DNA of 64,000 bases from Leptodactylus fallax (taxonomy: Eukaryota > Chordata > Amphibia > Anura > Leptodactylidae), in NCBI GenBank assembly GCA_947044405.1, contig CAMRHE010000028.1:6987001-7051000 (forward strand), written 5' to 3'. The translations under genes and the position numbers were made by a program. Below the pieces are notes generated by a model that worked only from the letters and a program-made list of their open reading frames with translations, did not search any database and was not told the DNA's origin. The stretch's first letter is position 1, and every line of letters begins with the position of its first letter. Shown piece by piece: positions 1-12,083 of the stretch.

Positions 1-42
1 GTCTTTCAGATGTCAAGTGTTGGACTGCTGTGGCTGCAGTTA

Positions 43-363
43 GGGCTTGTTCACATGGCGGAAAATGAAAAGGAATTCCTCTTCATTTTCCAACGCCGGT
101 ATTTCCGCTGCGGTCTAGCCACGTCGGGATGCTGTTGCATGGCAGTGGCATTCCATCACGGCATCCTTCTGCTGATTAGGCCCAGATGAACAGGCCTAAT
201 CCGCAGGGAATCTCGCGGCTGAATCAGACACGGAATCTGCGGCAAGATCGAGCAGAACGCTTCTTTTTTATGCATCCTTCTGCAATCTCTGCCTCTCATT
301 GAAAACAATGGCAAGCAGATTCCGGGCGGAATCTGCCCCAGAATCCACCGTGTGAACATACCC
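43..363. mobile_element. Hairpin MITE flanked by TTA (PIF/Harbinger-like)
   Basis: The element begins GGGCTTGTTCACATGG and ends with the near reverse complement, CCGTGTGAACATACCC. The trinucleotide TTA flanks both ends (40-42 and 364-366). A 3-bp TWA duplication with GG-starting ends is the habit of PIF/Harbinger elements, so this is probably a non-autonomous member. There is no coding capacity. An internal hairpin sits around 176-202 (AGGCC...GGCCT). The same end motif recurs at about 7216, 15786, 37087 and 54507. Confidence 0.7.
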
Positions 364-366
364 TTA

Positions 367-2860
367 GAGAGCAGTTATAGGTTTTATAATATGTGTCAAA
401 CCTAAATATGGAGTGTTTGGAGTCTCTGACACGCCCCCATTGCACTTGACGTGAGCCTCATTTGCATATTTTTAAAAAATGACTTCTTCAAGGAAATGTT
501 GCATTTATTGGACTATGTAAATATATAATGGTGCTCAGTATATTGTCCCCCACAATGCACTGCGGCCGTTGCAATATTGAGTTTCCTGCCGACAGATCCC
601 TTTAAGGGTCGTATTTGCTATATGAGACACACAATGAGTAAATTGATCAATCTGCTGTGATCACGGAGCAGACGTCAGCCGTGTTGCTGTGTGAAATGTT
701 CAGCGCTTTCTCTGCTTGGGTTTTATCTGTGCTTAGCGGTTTGGGGATGTAAATAGCGGCGGGCTCCATGCTGTGCCTGTGATGGCGCTCTCCATCCACT
801 GCAGACATCCGAACGTCAGTGATTTCTAGACGCTGCCGCTCTCTGCTCACCAATACAGAAATAGACCACAGGTTTTATGAAGATGGCTCCGACAAAGCTT
901 TGATTTCCTGAGTCTTTTCCAGCAATCTTCTTTTTTCGGAATCATCATGTAGAACATTTCATATTACAGCTCATTTACCGGAAGGCAAAGAAACTTTATT
1001 TACAACAAGGCTCCTGAAATTTGCTCAACAGCACCCATAGATTTTGGAAAGTGCACACATGTTTTGACAATTACAGTGCGGGTGGTGGAATGATCCTCCA
1101 TCTAGTAATGGAAGGAATCAGTTCAGGTTTCCCAATTTTTTTGGGGGGTAATGTAATTGGTGGAGCAAGAACATCCATCGATGTTCCGTGAATGTTGAAA
1201 GCAGGATCACAATATCGTAAATTAAAGTTTCAGGTATTCTGCTTTTTATGCTAGGTTCTCACTAGCGTCGCCTCTTCATTGTTCACGTCCATGAGCGGAG
1301 AGGTGAAATGTTAAAATAGCGGGAACACACAGAGTCCGACGGCCCCCATTGACTATAATATGGTCCGTCAGGTGTCCGCCGTTTTAAAAATTTTTCCTCC
1401 AATGATTTTCAGGCAGCCTGTGTTTCATATCCTTGCAGGCTGCACACGACATACATTTAAGTATAGGTCAGGGCAGACAACTGGAATTGCTGCAGCCCTT
1501 TACTTTCTCCCTGCTGAGATAGATAGATAGATGTGGAAAAATGCTGCAATGTAAAAATGGTAGGAGCCTCTTCATAAAACTATCGAGGCCTTTATCTAGA
1601 CATACATATGATACACCAGTCTTAATAAATCTGCCCTAATGTCTCTCTTGTACAAGACTGAGCTACTGAGCATGTGTGAACACACAATAAGGGATTGATA
1701 CCTATTTTTGTTAATATCCATGACCCATACCTTATAGAAAATAAATGTGACCATCAGGCAAGTCGCCCCCTGAAATCCACCCTCCCCCCAGCCCCTCAAC
1801 AGCCCCTCCAGATATCATTGCATATGGCAGGTTTGAAGCCAACTTTGTCTTCTTGGGTCTCACAGCAGAGGCTGAGTTCACGACACACCTGTGTCCTAAA
1901 AATACAGAATTTTTAGTCGGCGGCTCAGCCCATCTGCCACCCAGCAGTTCTAGTAGATTCGCAGTGAAATGATATCATGACAGATGGGTATCTATTAGAC
2001 ATTGTACCTGTCCCTCTGCAGAATATTATTAAGGCTTGATTTGTGGCTGGCCTGCATAGACTTGACTCCATCTTCAGCATGGTGGGTGCACGTTCTCCGC
2101 TACTTCCACCTCCTGTATATAAGATGCTGGCTGCCTCCCAAGTATCTTTCATTTACCTTGTAATCCTCTGTTTGGTCTTTCCTGAGGATGAAGAAAAGAA
2201 GAAGGAGCTTCGAAAATTCACATAGCAGAGCTGTGAAAGCGCATACTGACAATTTGGAGTGTAAATGACTCATTATATGGCGTATCGCTGAGTGACGGTA
2301 TTTTCTTTGAGCTATTACAATCCAAATGATGCAGAAATAATACTTATTATACCCCCGACAAGCCTGGATGTTTATGTACTTAATAGAGAAAGAAAACACT
2401 CGTAAAAGAGGATTAAACTCTTTGGGAGTCACTAAAAAGTCCCTGGTGGAAGAAGAACCTGGAAACACAGCAATGCATGAAGGTTGGCGCAACGCCAGGG
2501 CGAGCCGAATGGAACGGCGTAAAACTTGGGATTGTACGGATACTGGAGCAGTATCTGATGCTGAACTAGGTAAAAAGCAGACAATCCAATATGTCCGGGG
2601 TGGCAGCAGATGGTAGGGTTGGGGGAAGAAGGGTCCCATTTGGATTTTAACCAACCCAATCCTTTGTGCCTATTAGAGTGCGAGAGATAAGCACCAACCA
2701 TAGATGGGGACGGAACAATCTGTCCTGGTGCCCAAGACGGGGGCTGAATACGCACCCTAGAATCCTTTCCAAAACTCAGCACGACAGCAATTGCAAAAGC
2801 CAAATTACGGCAAGGAAAAGGAGCAACTGCCCCAGGACCTCCATCACTAAGTCAATAAAC
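367..2860. other. No gene seen; scattered repeat debris
   Basis: I see no exon or RNA gene here. About 1250-1390 resembles part of a frog hairpin element (text near CACTAGCGTC and a GACTATAATATGGTCCG block). A very short (GATA)n run lies near 1500. The open frames in this stretch are short, differ between strands and match no family I know. Confidence 0.5.
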
Positions 2861-2864
2861 ATAC

Positions 2865-4290
2865 AGTACATCATGGCGCCTGTTTGCGGTATTATTTAGG
2901 GAATATGTCGGAATATGTTTTTTTTGTAGCAATACTTAATAATAATAATAATAGCCCTTTATTTCATCACTGTATAACAATATTATTTTCTCATTATGTG
3001 GCATTATTATTTTGACACTGTATGGCAGTATTATGTGAGCACACATATCATGGCACCTGTTTATGGTATTATTTTGGAAGGATTAGTGTTATTTTCTCAA
3101 CACTACTTATTTCGCCACTGTATAGCATTGTTATTTGTACATTAAATGGCACTATCATGATGACACTATATGGCAGTATTACGTGAGCGCATATATCATG
3201 GTGCCTGTTTATGGTATTACTTAGGTAAGTATTTTTTTTCAGCACTACTTATTTCGCCACTGTATAGCATTGCCATTTGCTCATTATATTACACTATTAT
3301 GATGACACTATATGGCAGTATTGTGCGAGAACATACATCATGGCACCTGTTTATGGTATTGTTTAGGAAGGGTTAGTGTTATTTTTTAGCACTACTTATT
3401 TTGCAACTGTATAGTATTATTATTTCTTCATTATATGGCACTATTATATTGACACCTTATGGCAGTATTATGTAAGCACATATATCATGGTGCCTGTTTA
3501 TGGTATTACGTAGGAAAGGCACAAAGTTTCTTTTCAGCATTATTTATTTTGCCACTGTATAACAATGTTATTTTCACGTTATATGGCCCTATTATGTGGA
3601 GACTATATGGCAGTATTATGAGAGCACATCCATCATGGTGCCTGTTTATGGTATTATTTAGGAAAGGTATTTTTTTCAGCATTACTTATTTCGCCACTGT
3701 ATAGCCTTGCCATTTGCTGATTGTATCACACTATTATGTGGATACTATAGGGCAGTATTATGTGAGCGCATACATCATGGCGCCTGTTTATGGTATTATT
3801 TAGGAAAGGTGCAAAGTTTCTTCTCAGCACTATTTATTTTGCCACTGTATAATAGGAAAGTCACAGAGTTTATTTTCAGCACTACTTATTTCACCACTTT
3901 ATAGCAATGTTATTTGCACATTATATGGCGCTATTATGTGGATACTATATGGCAGTATTATATGAGCTCACACATCATGGTGCCTGTTTATGGTATTACT
4001 TAGGAAAGTCACAGAGTTTATTTTCAGCACTATTTATTTCACCACTTTACAGCAATGTTATTTGCACATTATATGGCGCTATTACTGTATGTGGACATTA
4101 TATGGCAGTATTATATGAGCACACACATCATGGTGCCTGTTTATGGTATTATTTCGGAAAGGCACAGAGTTTATTTTAAGCACTATTTAGTTCACTGTAT
4201 GACAATGTTATTTGCACATTACATGGTTCTATTATGTGGACACTACATGGCAGTATTATGTCAGCGCTATATTGCATTAAATGGTTTATA
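2865..4290. repeat. Tandem repeat with a ~147-bp unit
   Basis: The block CATGGTGCCTGTTTATGGTATTA recurs, in variants, near 2873, 3050, 3198, 3340, 3487, 3635, 3777, 3978 and 4130. Most spacings are 142-152 bp; one is about 177 and one about 201 bp where extra sequence was gained. Each unit also holds a CACTGTATAGCAATG part and an ACTATATGGCAGTATTATG part. The last unit decays after 4265. Small open frames of 65-98 aa inside it are by-products of the repeat. Confidence 0.85.
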
Positions 4291-5051
4291 TGTTTTCATG
4301 CAAATCATTTTAGAATCCTATAAAAATTCATTTTACTTTGTATTTCAGTAATAATAATAATTCATTGTGATCGACCTCCGAGCAGTAATTTGGGATTGGG
4401 TAAGATTTTTTTTTAGTTCTACCCTCAGTGTAATAGCTGGGCCTGTCCTGGGGACAGCGACTCCTCCGGGCTGCAAAGATTCTCAAGAGATAATTGGAAG
4501 GGTTAACAAAGCATTGGCGAAAAGCTACGAGGATCTGTGTAAAGGCTGCGGTGTGAAATGAGCATTGACTATAATAAGGTCCGGAGTTGTCGGGGTCAGG
4601 GGCGTAACTACCGGGGTAGCAGTGGTAGCGACTGCCACAGGGCCCGGAACATTACGGGGGCCCGGAGCCCTGTGGCAGTCGCTACCGCGAACCCCACAAT
4701 CACTGCTATCATTATACTCGGGGGTCTTTTGAGACCCCGGAGTATAACGATCGGGGGCCCAGGGGAGGTGAGCGAACATAAAAAACACTGTAACTCACCT
4801 CTCCGCCGCTCCGCAGGCTTCGGGCCTGTTTGGTGACGTCCCAGACGTCAGCCGACGTCATTATGCGTCACGACGCCGGCCTGGATCGCGCGAGATCCGG
4901 TCCGACATTGAAGATGGCCTTAGTAGCGCACGGGAGTGCACCGGAGCGAGGAAGAGGTAAGTTGCAGTGTTTTCTATGTTTCTATCCTCCCCTGGGTCTC
5001 CGATCATTATACTCTGGGGTCTGAAAAGACCCCAGAGTATAATAATCGTTC

Positions 5052-5600
5052 ATGGGTGGTCCACTATGGGGCATAATACTGTGTACAGGGGCCACTATGG
5101 GGCAAACTACTGTGTGCAGGGGCCACTATGGGGCAAACTACTGTGTGCAGGGGCCACTATGGGGCAAACTACTGTGTGCAGGGGCCACTATGGGGCAAAC
5201 TACTGTGTGCAGGGGCCACTATGGGGCAACCTACTGTGTGCAGGGGTCACTATGGGGCAAACTACTGTGTGCAGGGACTACTATGGGGCAAACTACTGTG
5301 TGCAGGGGCTACTATGGGGCAAACTACTGTGTGCAGGGGCCACTATGGGGCAAACTACTGTGTGCAGGGGCTACTATGGGGCAAACTACTGTGTGCAGGG
5401 GCCACTATAGGGCAAACTACTGTGTGTCGGGGCCACTATGGGGCAAACTACTGTGTGCTGGGGCCACTATGGGGAAAACTACTGTGTGCAGGGGCCACTA
5501 TGGGGCATAATATTGTGTGCAGGGGCCACTATACTGCATAATACCGTGTCCAGGGGCCACTATGGGACATAATACCGTGTGCAGGGGCCACTATGGGGAC
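5052..5600. repeat. 31-bp minisatellite
   Basis: About 17 copies of a 31-bp unit of the form GGGGCCACTATGGGGCAAAC plus TACTGTGTGCA. The central copies (5090-5400) are nearly identical and the edges more diverged, as expected for replication slippage or unequal exchange in the middle of an array. Open frames of 137-152 aa across it exist only because the unit lacks stops; they are not genes. Confidence 0.95.
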
Positions 5601-5606
5601 CTCAAT

Positions 5607-6653
5607 ACGTGAGAGCCCAAGACTGTGTGTCAGGTACCGTGATCTGTAATACGGGGGCACCTCAGGGTACGGTTCTCGCCCCTTTCCTCTTCACACTGTA
5701 CACTGCTGATTTTAGGTGCAACTCATCCAGCTGCTACCTACAGAAGTATTCTGACGACTCTGCAATAGTAGGCCTCATCACAGACGATGATGACAGGGAG
5801 TACAGAGAACTGAACTGGGATTTTGTGGACTGGTGCCACCAGAACCACCTAAAGATTAACGTGGGGAAGACCAAGGAGATGGTGGTGGACTTCCGTAAAG
5901 GCAGATGCCCTCCAAAACCAGTGGACATCCTGGGGACGGGCATCGAGATTGTGAACACCTATAAGTACCTGGGTCTGCTCCTTAATAATAAGCTGGACTG
6001 GGCAGATCATATGGAGGCCCTGTACAGGAAGGGCCACAGCAGGCTCTACCTGCTTAGGAAACTGAGAGCCTTTGGAATCCGGGGGGCACTTCTTAGGACT
6101 TTCTTCAACTCGGTAGTGGCATCAGCCATCTTCTTCGGAGTGGCCTGCTGGGGGAGCAGTATATCAACCAGGGATAGGAATAGACTCGATAAGCTGATTA
6201 GAAAGGCCAGCTCTGTCCTGGGGAGCCCACTGGACCCAGTGCAGGTGGTGGGTGACAGAAGGATACTGTCCGTGGTGAGCTCCATGCAGAAGAAGAAGTC
6301 CCATCCCATGCATGAGACTGTGATCACGCTGGGCAGTACTGTCAGTGACCGACTGCTCCACCCTAGGTGTGAGAAGGAGCGCTATCGGAAGTCTTTCCTC
6401 CCCACCGTGGTTAGGCTGTACAACCAACACCGACTTAAGCGGAGATCATTACACACAGAGAACTGAAATATCTCTCTGCCTGTTAAATCCCCCCCCCCCC
6501 CCCTCTGCTACATCCTATCTGTCTGTCTGCTATTAATGTAATGCCTCTCACCTTGGAACATTCCTGTACATGTTGTATTTGTATCTGCTTATCTTATCTT
6601 ATATTTGCTGCTGTAACGCACTGAATTTCCCCATTGTGGGACTATTAAAGGAC

Positions 6654-6684
<31 letters not shown>

Positions 6685-6690
6685 AGTGTG
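5607..6690 (+). pseudogene. 5'-truncated LINE, C-terminal reverse transcriptase part (L2/CR1/Rex1-like)
   Basis: The open frame ending at 6466 encodes the later reverse transcriptase motifs of a non-LTR retrotransposon: GAPQGTVLAPFLFTLY, then the catalytic YSDD, then HLKINVGKTKEM and a downstream thumb-like region (KYLGLLLNNKLDW). The endonuclease and the N-terminal part of the reverse transcriptase are missing, so this is a dead 5'-truncated copy. The 3' end has AATTTCCCCATTGTGGGAC followed by (ATT)n at about 6653-6683, the kind of short-repeat tail used by L2/CR1/Rex1 elements. The frame is uninterrupted for about 285 codons, so the insertion is not very old. The exact clade is not determined. 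Confidence 0.8.
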
Positions 6691-6853
6691 CGCAGGAATG
6701 CGGTTTGTGTGTGGGGGGGGTTGGGGGCGGCGGTTTGGGGGGGTTGGGGGCGGCGACTTGGGGGGGGTTGGGGACGGCGGCTTTGGGGGGGGGCCCCATG
6801 TGAAATGTTCGCCTTGGGGCCCAGCCATTCCTAGTTACGCCACTGGTCGGGGT

Positions 6854-7529
6854 CTATAACAAGCGCAACTAAAAGTTACAGTGACATGTACGCCCCCCGT
6901 CCCCCTCTTCATATCCTTCACAGCATTAGTCAGGTTATTATAAATCCTGACTCGGCTTTTGTATGAACATCCTCGCAGCCATATGTGTCACTTCTAGTGT
7001 CGCTGTGACATGACTCATCTGCATTATAAAAGCCGCTCTTGTTCAGACATGGCAGACAAGTGACATTAGTCACTTCTATATTATTCTCCCCGCAGTATTT
7101 TCCCCTCCAGTGTGACTAATACAGAAAGGTCCTGGAACTTTATATTCTCCGCTAAAAAGTTTCAAGGGAAGCTCAGCTGAAGAGCTTACATGCTTTGTCC
7201 TCGCTGGCAGCTTCTTTTAGGGCTCGTTCACACATTACAGTTTTTTTGTACTTTTTGGCATTGATTGTTTAGCACAAATACATCACATATTCGTGAAGGT
7301 CGGTTTTTAGATGAGCTCTTTTTGTTGCCATTTTTGTACTAATTTCCAATTTCGCTCTTTTGAGGTTATTCCCAACCCTCACAATTATTTCCATGGAGTG
7401 CAAAATCTGTATACTTGTCCCGCTTTTCGTAAAACGTCAGACCCTTACCTAACCTAGCATTATGACCTAATTCAATTAAAGTTAAAAATGGCTGTTTTCA
7501 ATTAATCCCTTTAAACCCTTTAGTTAAAG
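6854..7529. other. No gene seen
   Basis: Mostly unremarkable sequence. A MITE-like end, TTAGGGCTCGTTCACAC, occurs at about 7214, but I found no matching right end. No open frame with recognisable content. Confidence 0.45.
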
Positions 7530-7990
7530 GGAAAGCGTCGCCAGGAGATGACCTATAGTGTAAAATGCGTTTTTATATTAAAAATATTTTTTTAAGAATT
7601 TTTGTTTTAGAATTTTCCATATTATTAACTAAAAATCTTACAATTCCAACTCTTACCACTAAGCCTAAAATTGTCTGTCTCCTGGAGATGCCCCATGGGC
7701 CATAGACACAATAGTCTGGAGCAGACTCTACTGACTTCTATGAGAGAGTTTTCTAGGCCTGCTCTGTGACTTGTGCAGAGAGGGGAGTAGATAAGATGTG
7801 ACATCCCTATTGTGAGTGGTGGATTCTGTCATAGCTACATATACATGATCGCTGTGATCATCAGTGTGCTGTAAGTGAGGTGACTGCTGCAAAGAAATCT
7901 CCTACAGAAAACAGGAAGTCTCAGTATATTATTTGCCTTAGTGGCCAGAGCCATAACTACAGGATTTTTAAAAATTTTTGGAAATGCGTT
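7530..7990. repeat. Dispersed repeat, family shared with 47190-47525
   Basis: This stretch shares a clear block with the region near 47340, GAGGTGACTGCTGCAAAGAAA, followed in both by CTACAGAA and by a LCTTAGTGG-type segment (CTTAGTGGCCAG here, CTTAGTGGTCAG there). An earlier block, GGGGAGTAGATAAG followed by TGTGACATC, is also shared. Two separate copies make it an interspersed repeat. Its class is unknown; it has no coding capacity. Confidence 0.65.
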
Positions 7991-8044
7991 AAACATCTCA
8001 CATAAAACTTAATTTAAAAAAAAATCCTATGATAGTATCTGCTC

Positions 8045-8175
8045 CTAAAGGGGTTGTACAGGAGTATAATATTGATGCCCTATTCTTAGGATAGGTCATC
8101 AATAGCAGATCGGTGGGGCTCGGTCTCCCAGCACTCCCACTGATCAGCTGTTTACAGCAGGTGAAGTGTAGCAGT
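8045..8175. repeat. Dispersed frog-type repeat ('GGATAGGTCATCAAT ... GATCAGCTG')
   Basis: The text runs from AAAGGGGTTGTACAGG through GGATAGGTCATCAATAGCAG to CTGATCAGCTGTTTACAG. Related copies are seen at 15683-15780, at 30625-30740 (CCTATCCTTACC ... CTGATCAGCTACAG), and as a diverged minus-strand copy near 12290-12385. It is non-coding, and the element class is not established. Confidence 0.6.
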
Positions 8176-8279
8176 ACTATGTATGCATGACTCCATACAC
8201 TATGTATACTCTGAGAAGTGAGCAGGACAATGCAAAAACAAAAAGGGGAACCCTGATCCCTTTTTCTCTGCACTCACCA

Positions 8280-9300
8280 CATATCTATATATTACTGGAT
8301 AAGGTTAGGTATAGAAATATATAAGAGCACTCGCCTGCCTGGTTATTATAAAGAGGAGGGTGAAATAACCCCATGTCATTGCACGAATTGTAAGAAGTGT
8401 GTGTATAGGTATGTGTAATATGTTTGCATAATGTATATGTATTTGTATAATGTGTTTATAATGTGAATATATGTGTATATTATGTATATGTGTATGTAAT
8501 GCGTGTTAGAAGTGTATGTAATTTAGCAGCACATGTCTGAGGTATAGCGGTACTACATTTGTGTGCAGTATAGCAGTATTATGTATGTTTGTTGTGCAGT
8601 ATAGCAGTATTATGTATGTTTGTGTTACTTATGTACTGTTATTATTGTGCAGTATAGCAGCGCTATATGTGTGATATAAGGTTCTCTGTTGTTGTGGAGT
8701 ATAGTGTATGTATATTATATTACATATTTAGGTAAATTCCTGAGGGGGGCGGTTCTTGTATATTGTATATATTAGTGTGGACATTACAGGGAATCTTTGC
8801 CCCAGGTAAATAAATCTATAGACCTCTCTGTATCAGGGGAGATCACTGGTATAGTGTAAATGAGGACATTAGCAGATTTCAGGCTACAATTGCACAGCAT
8901 GGAGCAGGCAAAGACATTACACTGTCCTGCTGATGTATAGGTGATGTCTATAGGTCTAATGGAAGAACCAACTCACACTGCAGAGGACTCTCAGAGACTG
9001 GCAGCAGAGTGCGCCCTCTGGTGGCTCATCAATATATTACTAGCAGGCACTATACTGATATGTGTTAGACCTGGCCCTGAGCCCACCAGCCCCACAGTTA
9101 TAGACTGTTGGACGACTACTTATATTAGTTATATCCACAGATAATTTCACTTGCAAGAACTAACAGGTTTTGTGTGAAATGTTCCTGTAAAGTGAAAAAT
9201 GAACTTTTAGGTTTATGGCTCATTTATACAGCATACCCATTAAATAACTTCTTAGGCTAAATCACCCTCTCATCATGTTCCAGGATTTTTCTTCTGCACT
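8280..9300. other. AT/GT-rich stretch, no gene seen
   Basis: Degenerate TGTATATGTG-type sequence at 8400-8530 and a short imperfect repeat of GTATAGCAGTATTATGTATG at 8560-8650. The minus strand has a CTCF-core-like site at 9011-9024. No supported coding feature. Confidence 0.45.
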
Positions 9301-9795
9301 TATACTATACTGTGACATCACTGTGTGTATTATCTCTGTACTGTGACATCACTGTGTGTATTATCTCTGTACTGTGACATCACTGTGTGTATTATCTCTG
9401 TACTGTGACATCACTGTGTGTATTATCCCTGTACTGTGTGACATCACTGTGTGTATTATCCCTGTACTGTGTGACATCACTGTGTGTATTATCCATGTAC
9501 TGTGACATCACTGTGTGATTATCTCTGTACTGTGACATCACTGTGTGATTATTATCTCTGTGCTGTGACATTACTGTGTATATTATCCCTGTACTGTGAC
9601 ATCACTGTGTGATTATTATCTCTGTACTGTGACATCACTGTGTGATTATTATCTCTGTACTGTGACATCACTGTGTGATTATTATCTCTGTGCTGTGACA
9701 TTACTGTGTATATTATCCCTGTACTGTGACATCACTGTGTGATTATTATCCCTGTACTGTGACATCACTATGTATTATCTCTGTACTGTGTTTCT
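9301..9795. repeat. 31-bp minisatellite
   Basis: About 15 units built on TACTGTGACATCACTGTGTG plus TATTATCTCTG, with a 31-bp period (for example 9311 to 9342). Later copies carry small variants: CCCTG for CTCTG, TGTGTGACATCAC, and ATTATTATC. The period equals that of the array at 5052-5600, although the sequence differs. Confidence 0.95.
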
Positions 9796-11636
9796 TTGTT
9801 CTGAATTTGCTTATGCAGATGGTCTTGTAGTACTGCGACTCTACAATTTTCACTGTGGCGTTGTATGATTATATGTCACCTGGGAGTAACTGGGGTGCCT
9901 GAAGGTACCCCAAAGTCCCTTGTACTACAAATTAAAAGACCAGTCTTATAAATGTCACATGATAAGTGGGGACACTATTACATATTTTGTGGATGCAACT
10001 GGGAGTTTCATGCCATGCCTGTAGTTTCACACAAATTTGCTGTTCAGGTCTTCCCTGTGCTCGTTATAATGGCAGAATAACTTCATCACCCAGCTTTCCT
10101 AAATACTGACAGAATAAAAGGTTGAATAGAAATGTTACCAACTTTTATTATTATTTTCATTTTTATTCCTTTAGGGAAAATTGCTTTTTCAACTCCGTTA
10201 TTATAGAAGCCAAAGAATTTTGCAGCTATTCACATTGCGGGTATACGCTTCACGTTTGGCATCTTCACTGTTTCCAGAAATGGTCCCCCTAAGACCGCTC
10301 ATAACGGCCCCCACTGCAGAGATGCCAAAGCCCCTGGAGTTACTATAGCCCACTTGGCGCATCCATATAGCATTGATCATAAAGAACGCCATTACATAAA
10401 AACTAGCGCAGATGCTTTGCAGTACTAAGATAGAAAGACTGCCAAATTCTGCCGACAACACCCCGTACCCCGCTGCATCTTACTGACAAGGAGAGGGGAG
10501 AATCTGACACCTAGCAAGAAGTAACATGAACATAAATGGAAAAGAATATGTTTTAACCTTCAGATTAGGAAACTTCTCTGGGTAATGGCGCATCATTAGG
10601 AGGATCGGCGATACCGCGCCGCCATAATGAGATCTCCCTGAGAGCCCTGAAAACTGCGCAATATTCTAATTATTACATGCAAAATAGCAGAAGTGAAGGG
10701 GAGGGATGGGAATTCATACAGGCGCCCGTTCAGATCCACAGGGGATGAAAATGTGGTCATTGGGGAAATTATTTGTCCCGGGAACCAAATATTTTGGGAT
10801 CTCCAGTGACGTCATGCTGTGATGTCATAGGTAGTACCCTGAAGTCATACAGAAGTTCCATTGTTATGTGGGTCAGGAACTGACTATTGAATGGGACTGA
10901 CCTGCAATACCAGAAACAGCCTATACTCGAGTGGCATTTTTTTCCTCTGCATTTTGCATTGAGTTTTTTCAGCATTGTTCTCAGCTTTTTTCTCCCCTAT
11001 TCAATATATAGGGAAAACGCTTGTGATTCCGCAGTTAAAAATGAACATGCCACCATTATCAAAAAGGCAAGTCTTTCTGCAGCTTTTTTTTCCGCAATGT
11101 GTGGATGAGATTAATGAAATCTCATTCACTTTGCTGGTACTTTAAAATGTAGCGTTTTTTCCACTGGGTTTCCGCTACATTGGGGCTTAGTCTAACATGG
11201 TTATCTGGCTTTGGCTATGTTCACAATGGAGGATCTGTTGCAAAGTCCAGGCAAAATGATGGAGAAGATAGCAGATATGCAATGGACCTCATTCATTATA
11301 GTCAATGGGGTCTTTGGGATCCTTCGTCATTGGATCCTATGGTGGAACAGAAGGATGTATTCAGTAAATGTGAACTTACCCTTAGGAGAGATACCCTGTA
11401 ATACCCTATTAGGGCAACAGAAGGCGGCTCGTCCTTCATAATTTCCATTAAAGATAATCTACACCACCAATAGATCTTTTTGCTGCCAAGAAGATGAACT
11501 CTTAATCTGCATGCAAATGAGCTGTTTGGTGCAGCCAGAACGTGGCCAAATCTGCCAGAGCACCTACCTGCACAGCCATGCCCCATGTGCTCTGAATGGC
11601 TCATTTGTATATAGTGTGGGGTAGGTAGCTCGGTAG
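9796..11636. other. No gene seen; MITE-like fragment near 11206
   Basis: An 86-codon minus-strand frame at 10201-10461 shows no known domain and no splice or promoter context, so I do not call it. At 11206-11392 the text goes from GGCTATGTTCACAATGGAGG to AAATGTGAACTTACCCTTAG, which resembles a diverged GTTCACA-ended hairpin element. Otherwise nothing. Confidence 0.45.
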
Positions 11637-12079
11637 CAGCAATGGTGCGGACCCAACCAGTCAGAGACAGGGACACGAAGTTTGGTGCAAACAGGTTTAT
11701 TTGGAAAAAATAGCAAAATAAATAAGTCTTCATTTCAGGTACAAAAAAAAATGTCAAACAAAAACCTGCTCATCTGAGCACTAACGAAACAGGATAAGGC
11801 TAACTATACGTGTGGCTTAGTACCAGCCACACGAACAAACAAATAGCACACTTAGGTCTCACCGGTCTCTCACTATGTCAGGACAGACCCAGGCGCCTCC
11901 TCTCGCTCCCAGGATCTGCCCTGAAGTGCAGGCTCTTCAGCCTTTTATGGCCCAGTAACAAGCGTTAGGACCCACACCTGGGCTGAGGCCTACTCAAGAC
12001 CCGCACTGGACCACACATATGTCAGAAACCTGGGGGAGATATATCGTGACTCCAGCACTCTGCCTGTCACCTTCTCACA
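11637..12079 (-). mobile_element. Solo LTR, minus strand
   Basis: Read on the minus strand, the segment begins TGTGAGAAGGTGACAGG. It has a TATA-like CATAAAAGG near 11950-11942 and an AATAAA signal (plus-strand TTTATT at 11696-11701). It ends about 60 bp further on, near CCGCACCATTGCTG. That order fits U3-R-U5 of an LTR. The 4-mer GTAG flanks both sides on the plus strand (11633-11636 and 12080-12083), a plausible target duplication. No internal retroviral-type coding sequence lies next to it, so it looks like a solo LTR left by recombination. The inner end could instead be the CACCA at 11643. Confidence 0.65.
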
Positions 12080-12083
12080 GTAG

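Larger units (their letters stand above)
4597..6845. mobile_element. hAT-type non-autonomous element, 8-bp target duplication
   Basis: The left end reads CAGGGGCGTAACTA and the right end TAGTTACGCCACTG. These are inverted repeats starting with CAG, as in hAT elements. The 8-mer GTCGGGGT sits directly outside both ends (4589-4596 and 6846-6853), which matches the hAT target-site length. No transposase is present. Inside are a near-palindromic GC-rich segment (4615-4690), a second segment near 4780-5045 with TGACGT-type motifs, a 31-bp minisatellite, a truncated LINE, and a G-rich tail (6700-6800). The 2.2-kb size is explained by the minisatellite and the LINE. Confidence 0.8.

Noticed and set aside
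5052..5541. Frames of 137-152 codons with C/G/Y-rich repeats
   Set aside because: Product of the 31-bp minisatellite; no gene signals.
10201..10461. An 86-codon minus-strand frame with hydrophobic start
   Set aside because: No recognisable family, no splice or promoter evidence, about the length expected by chance in this window.
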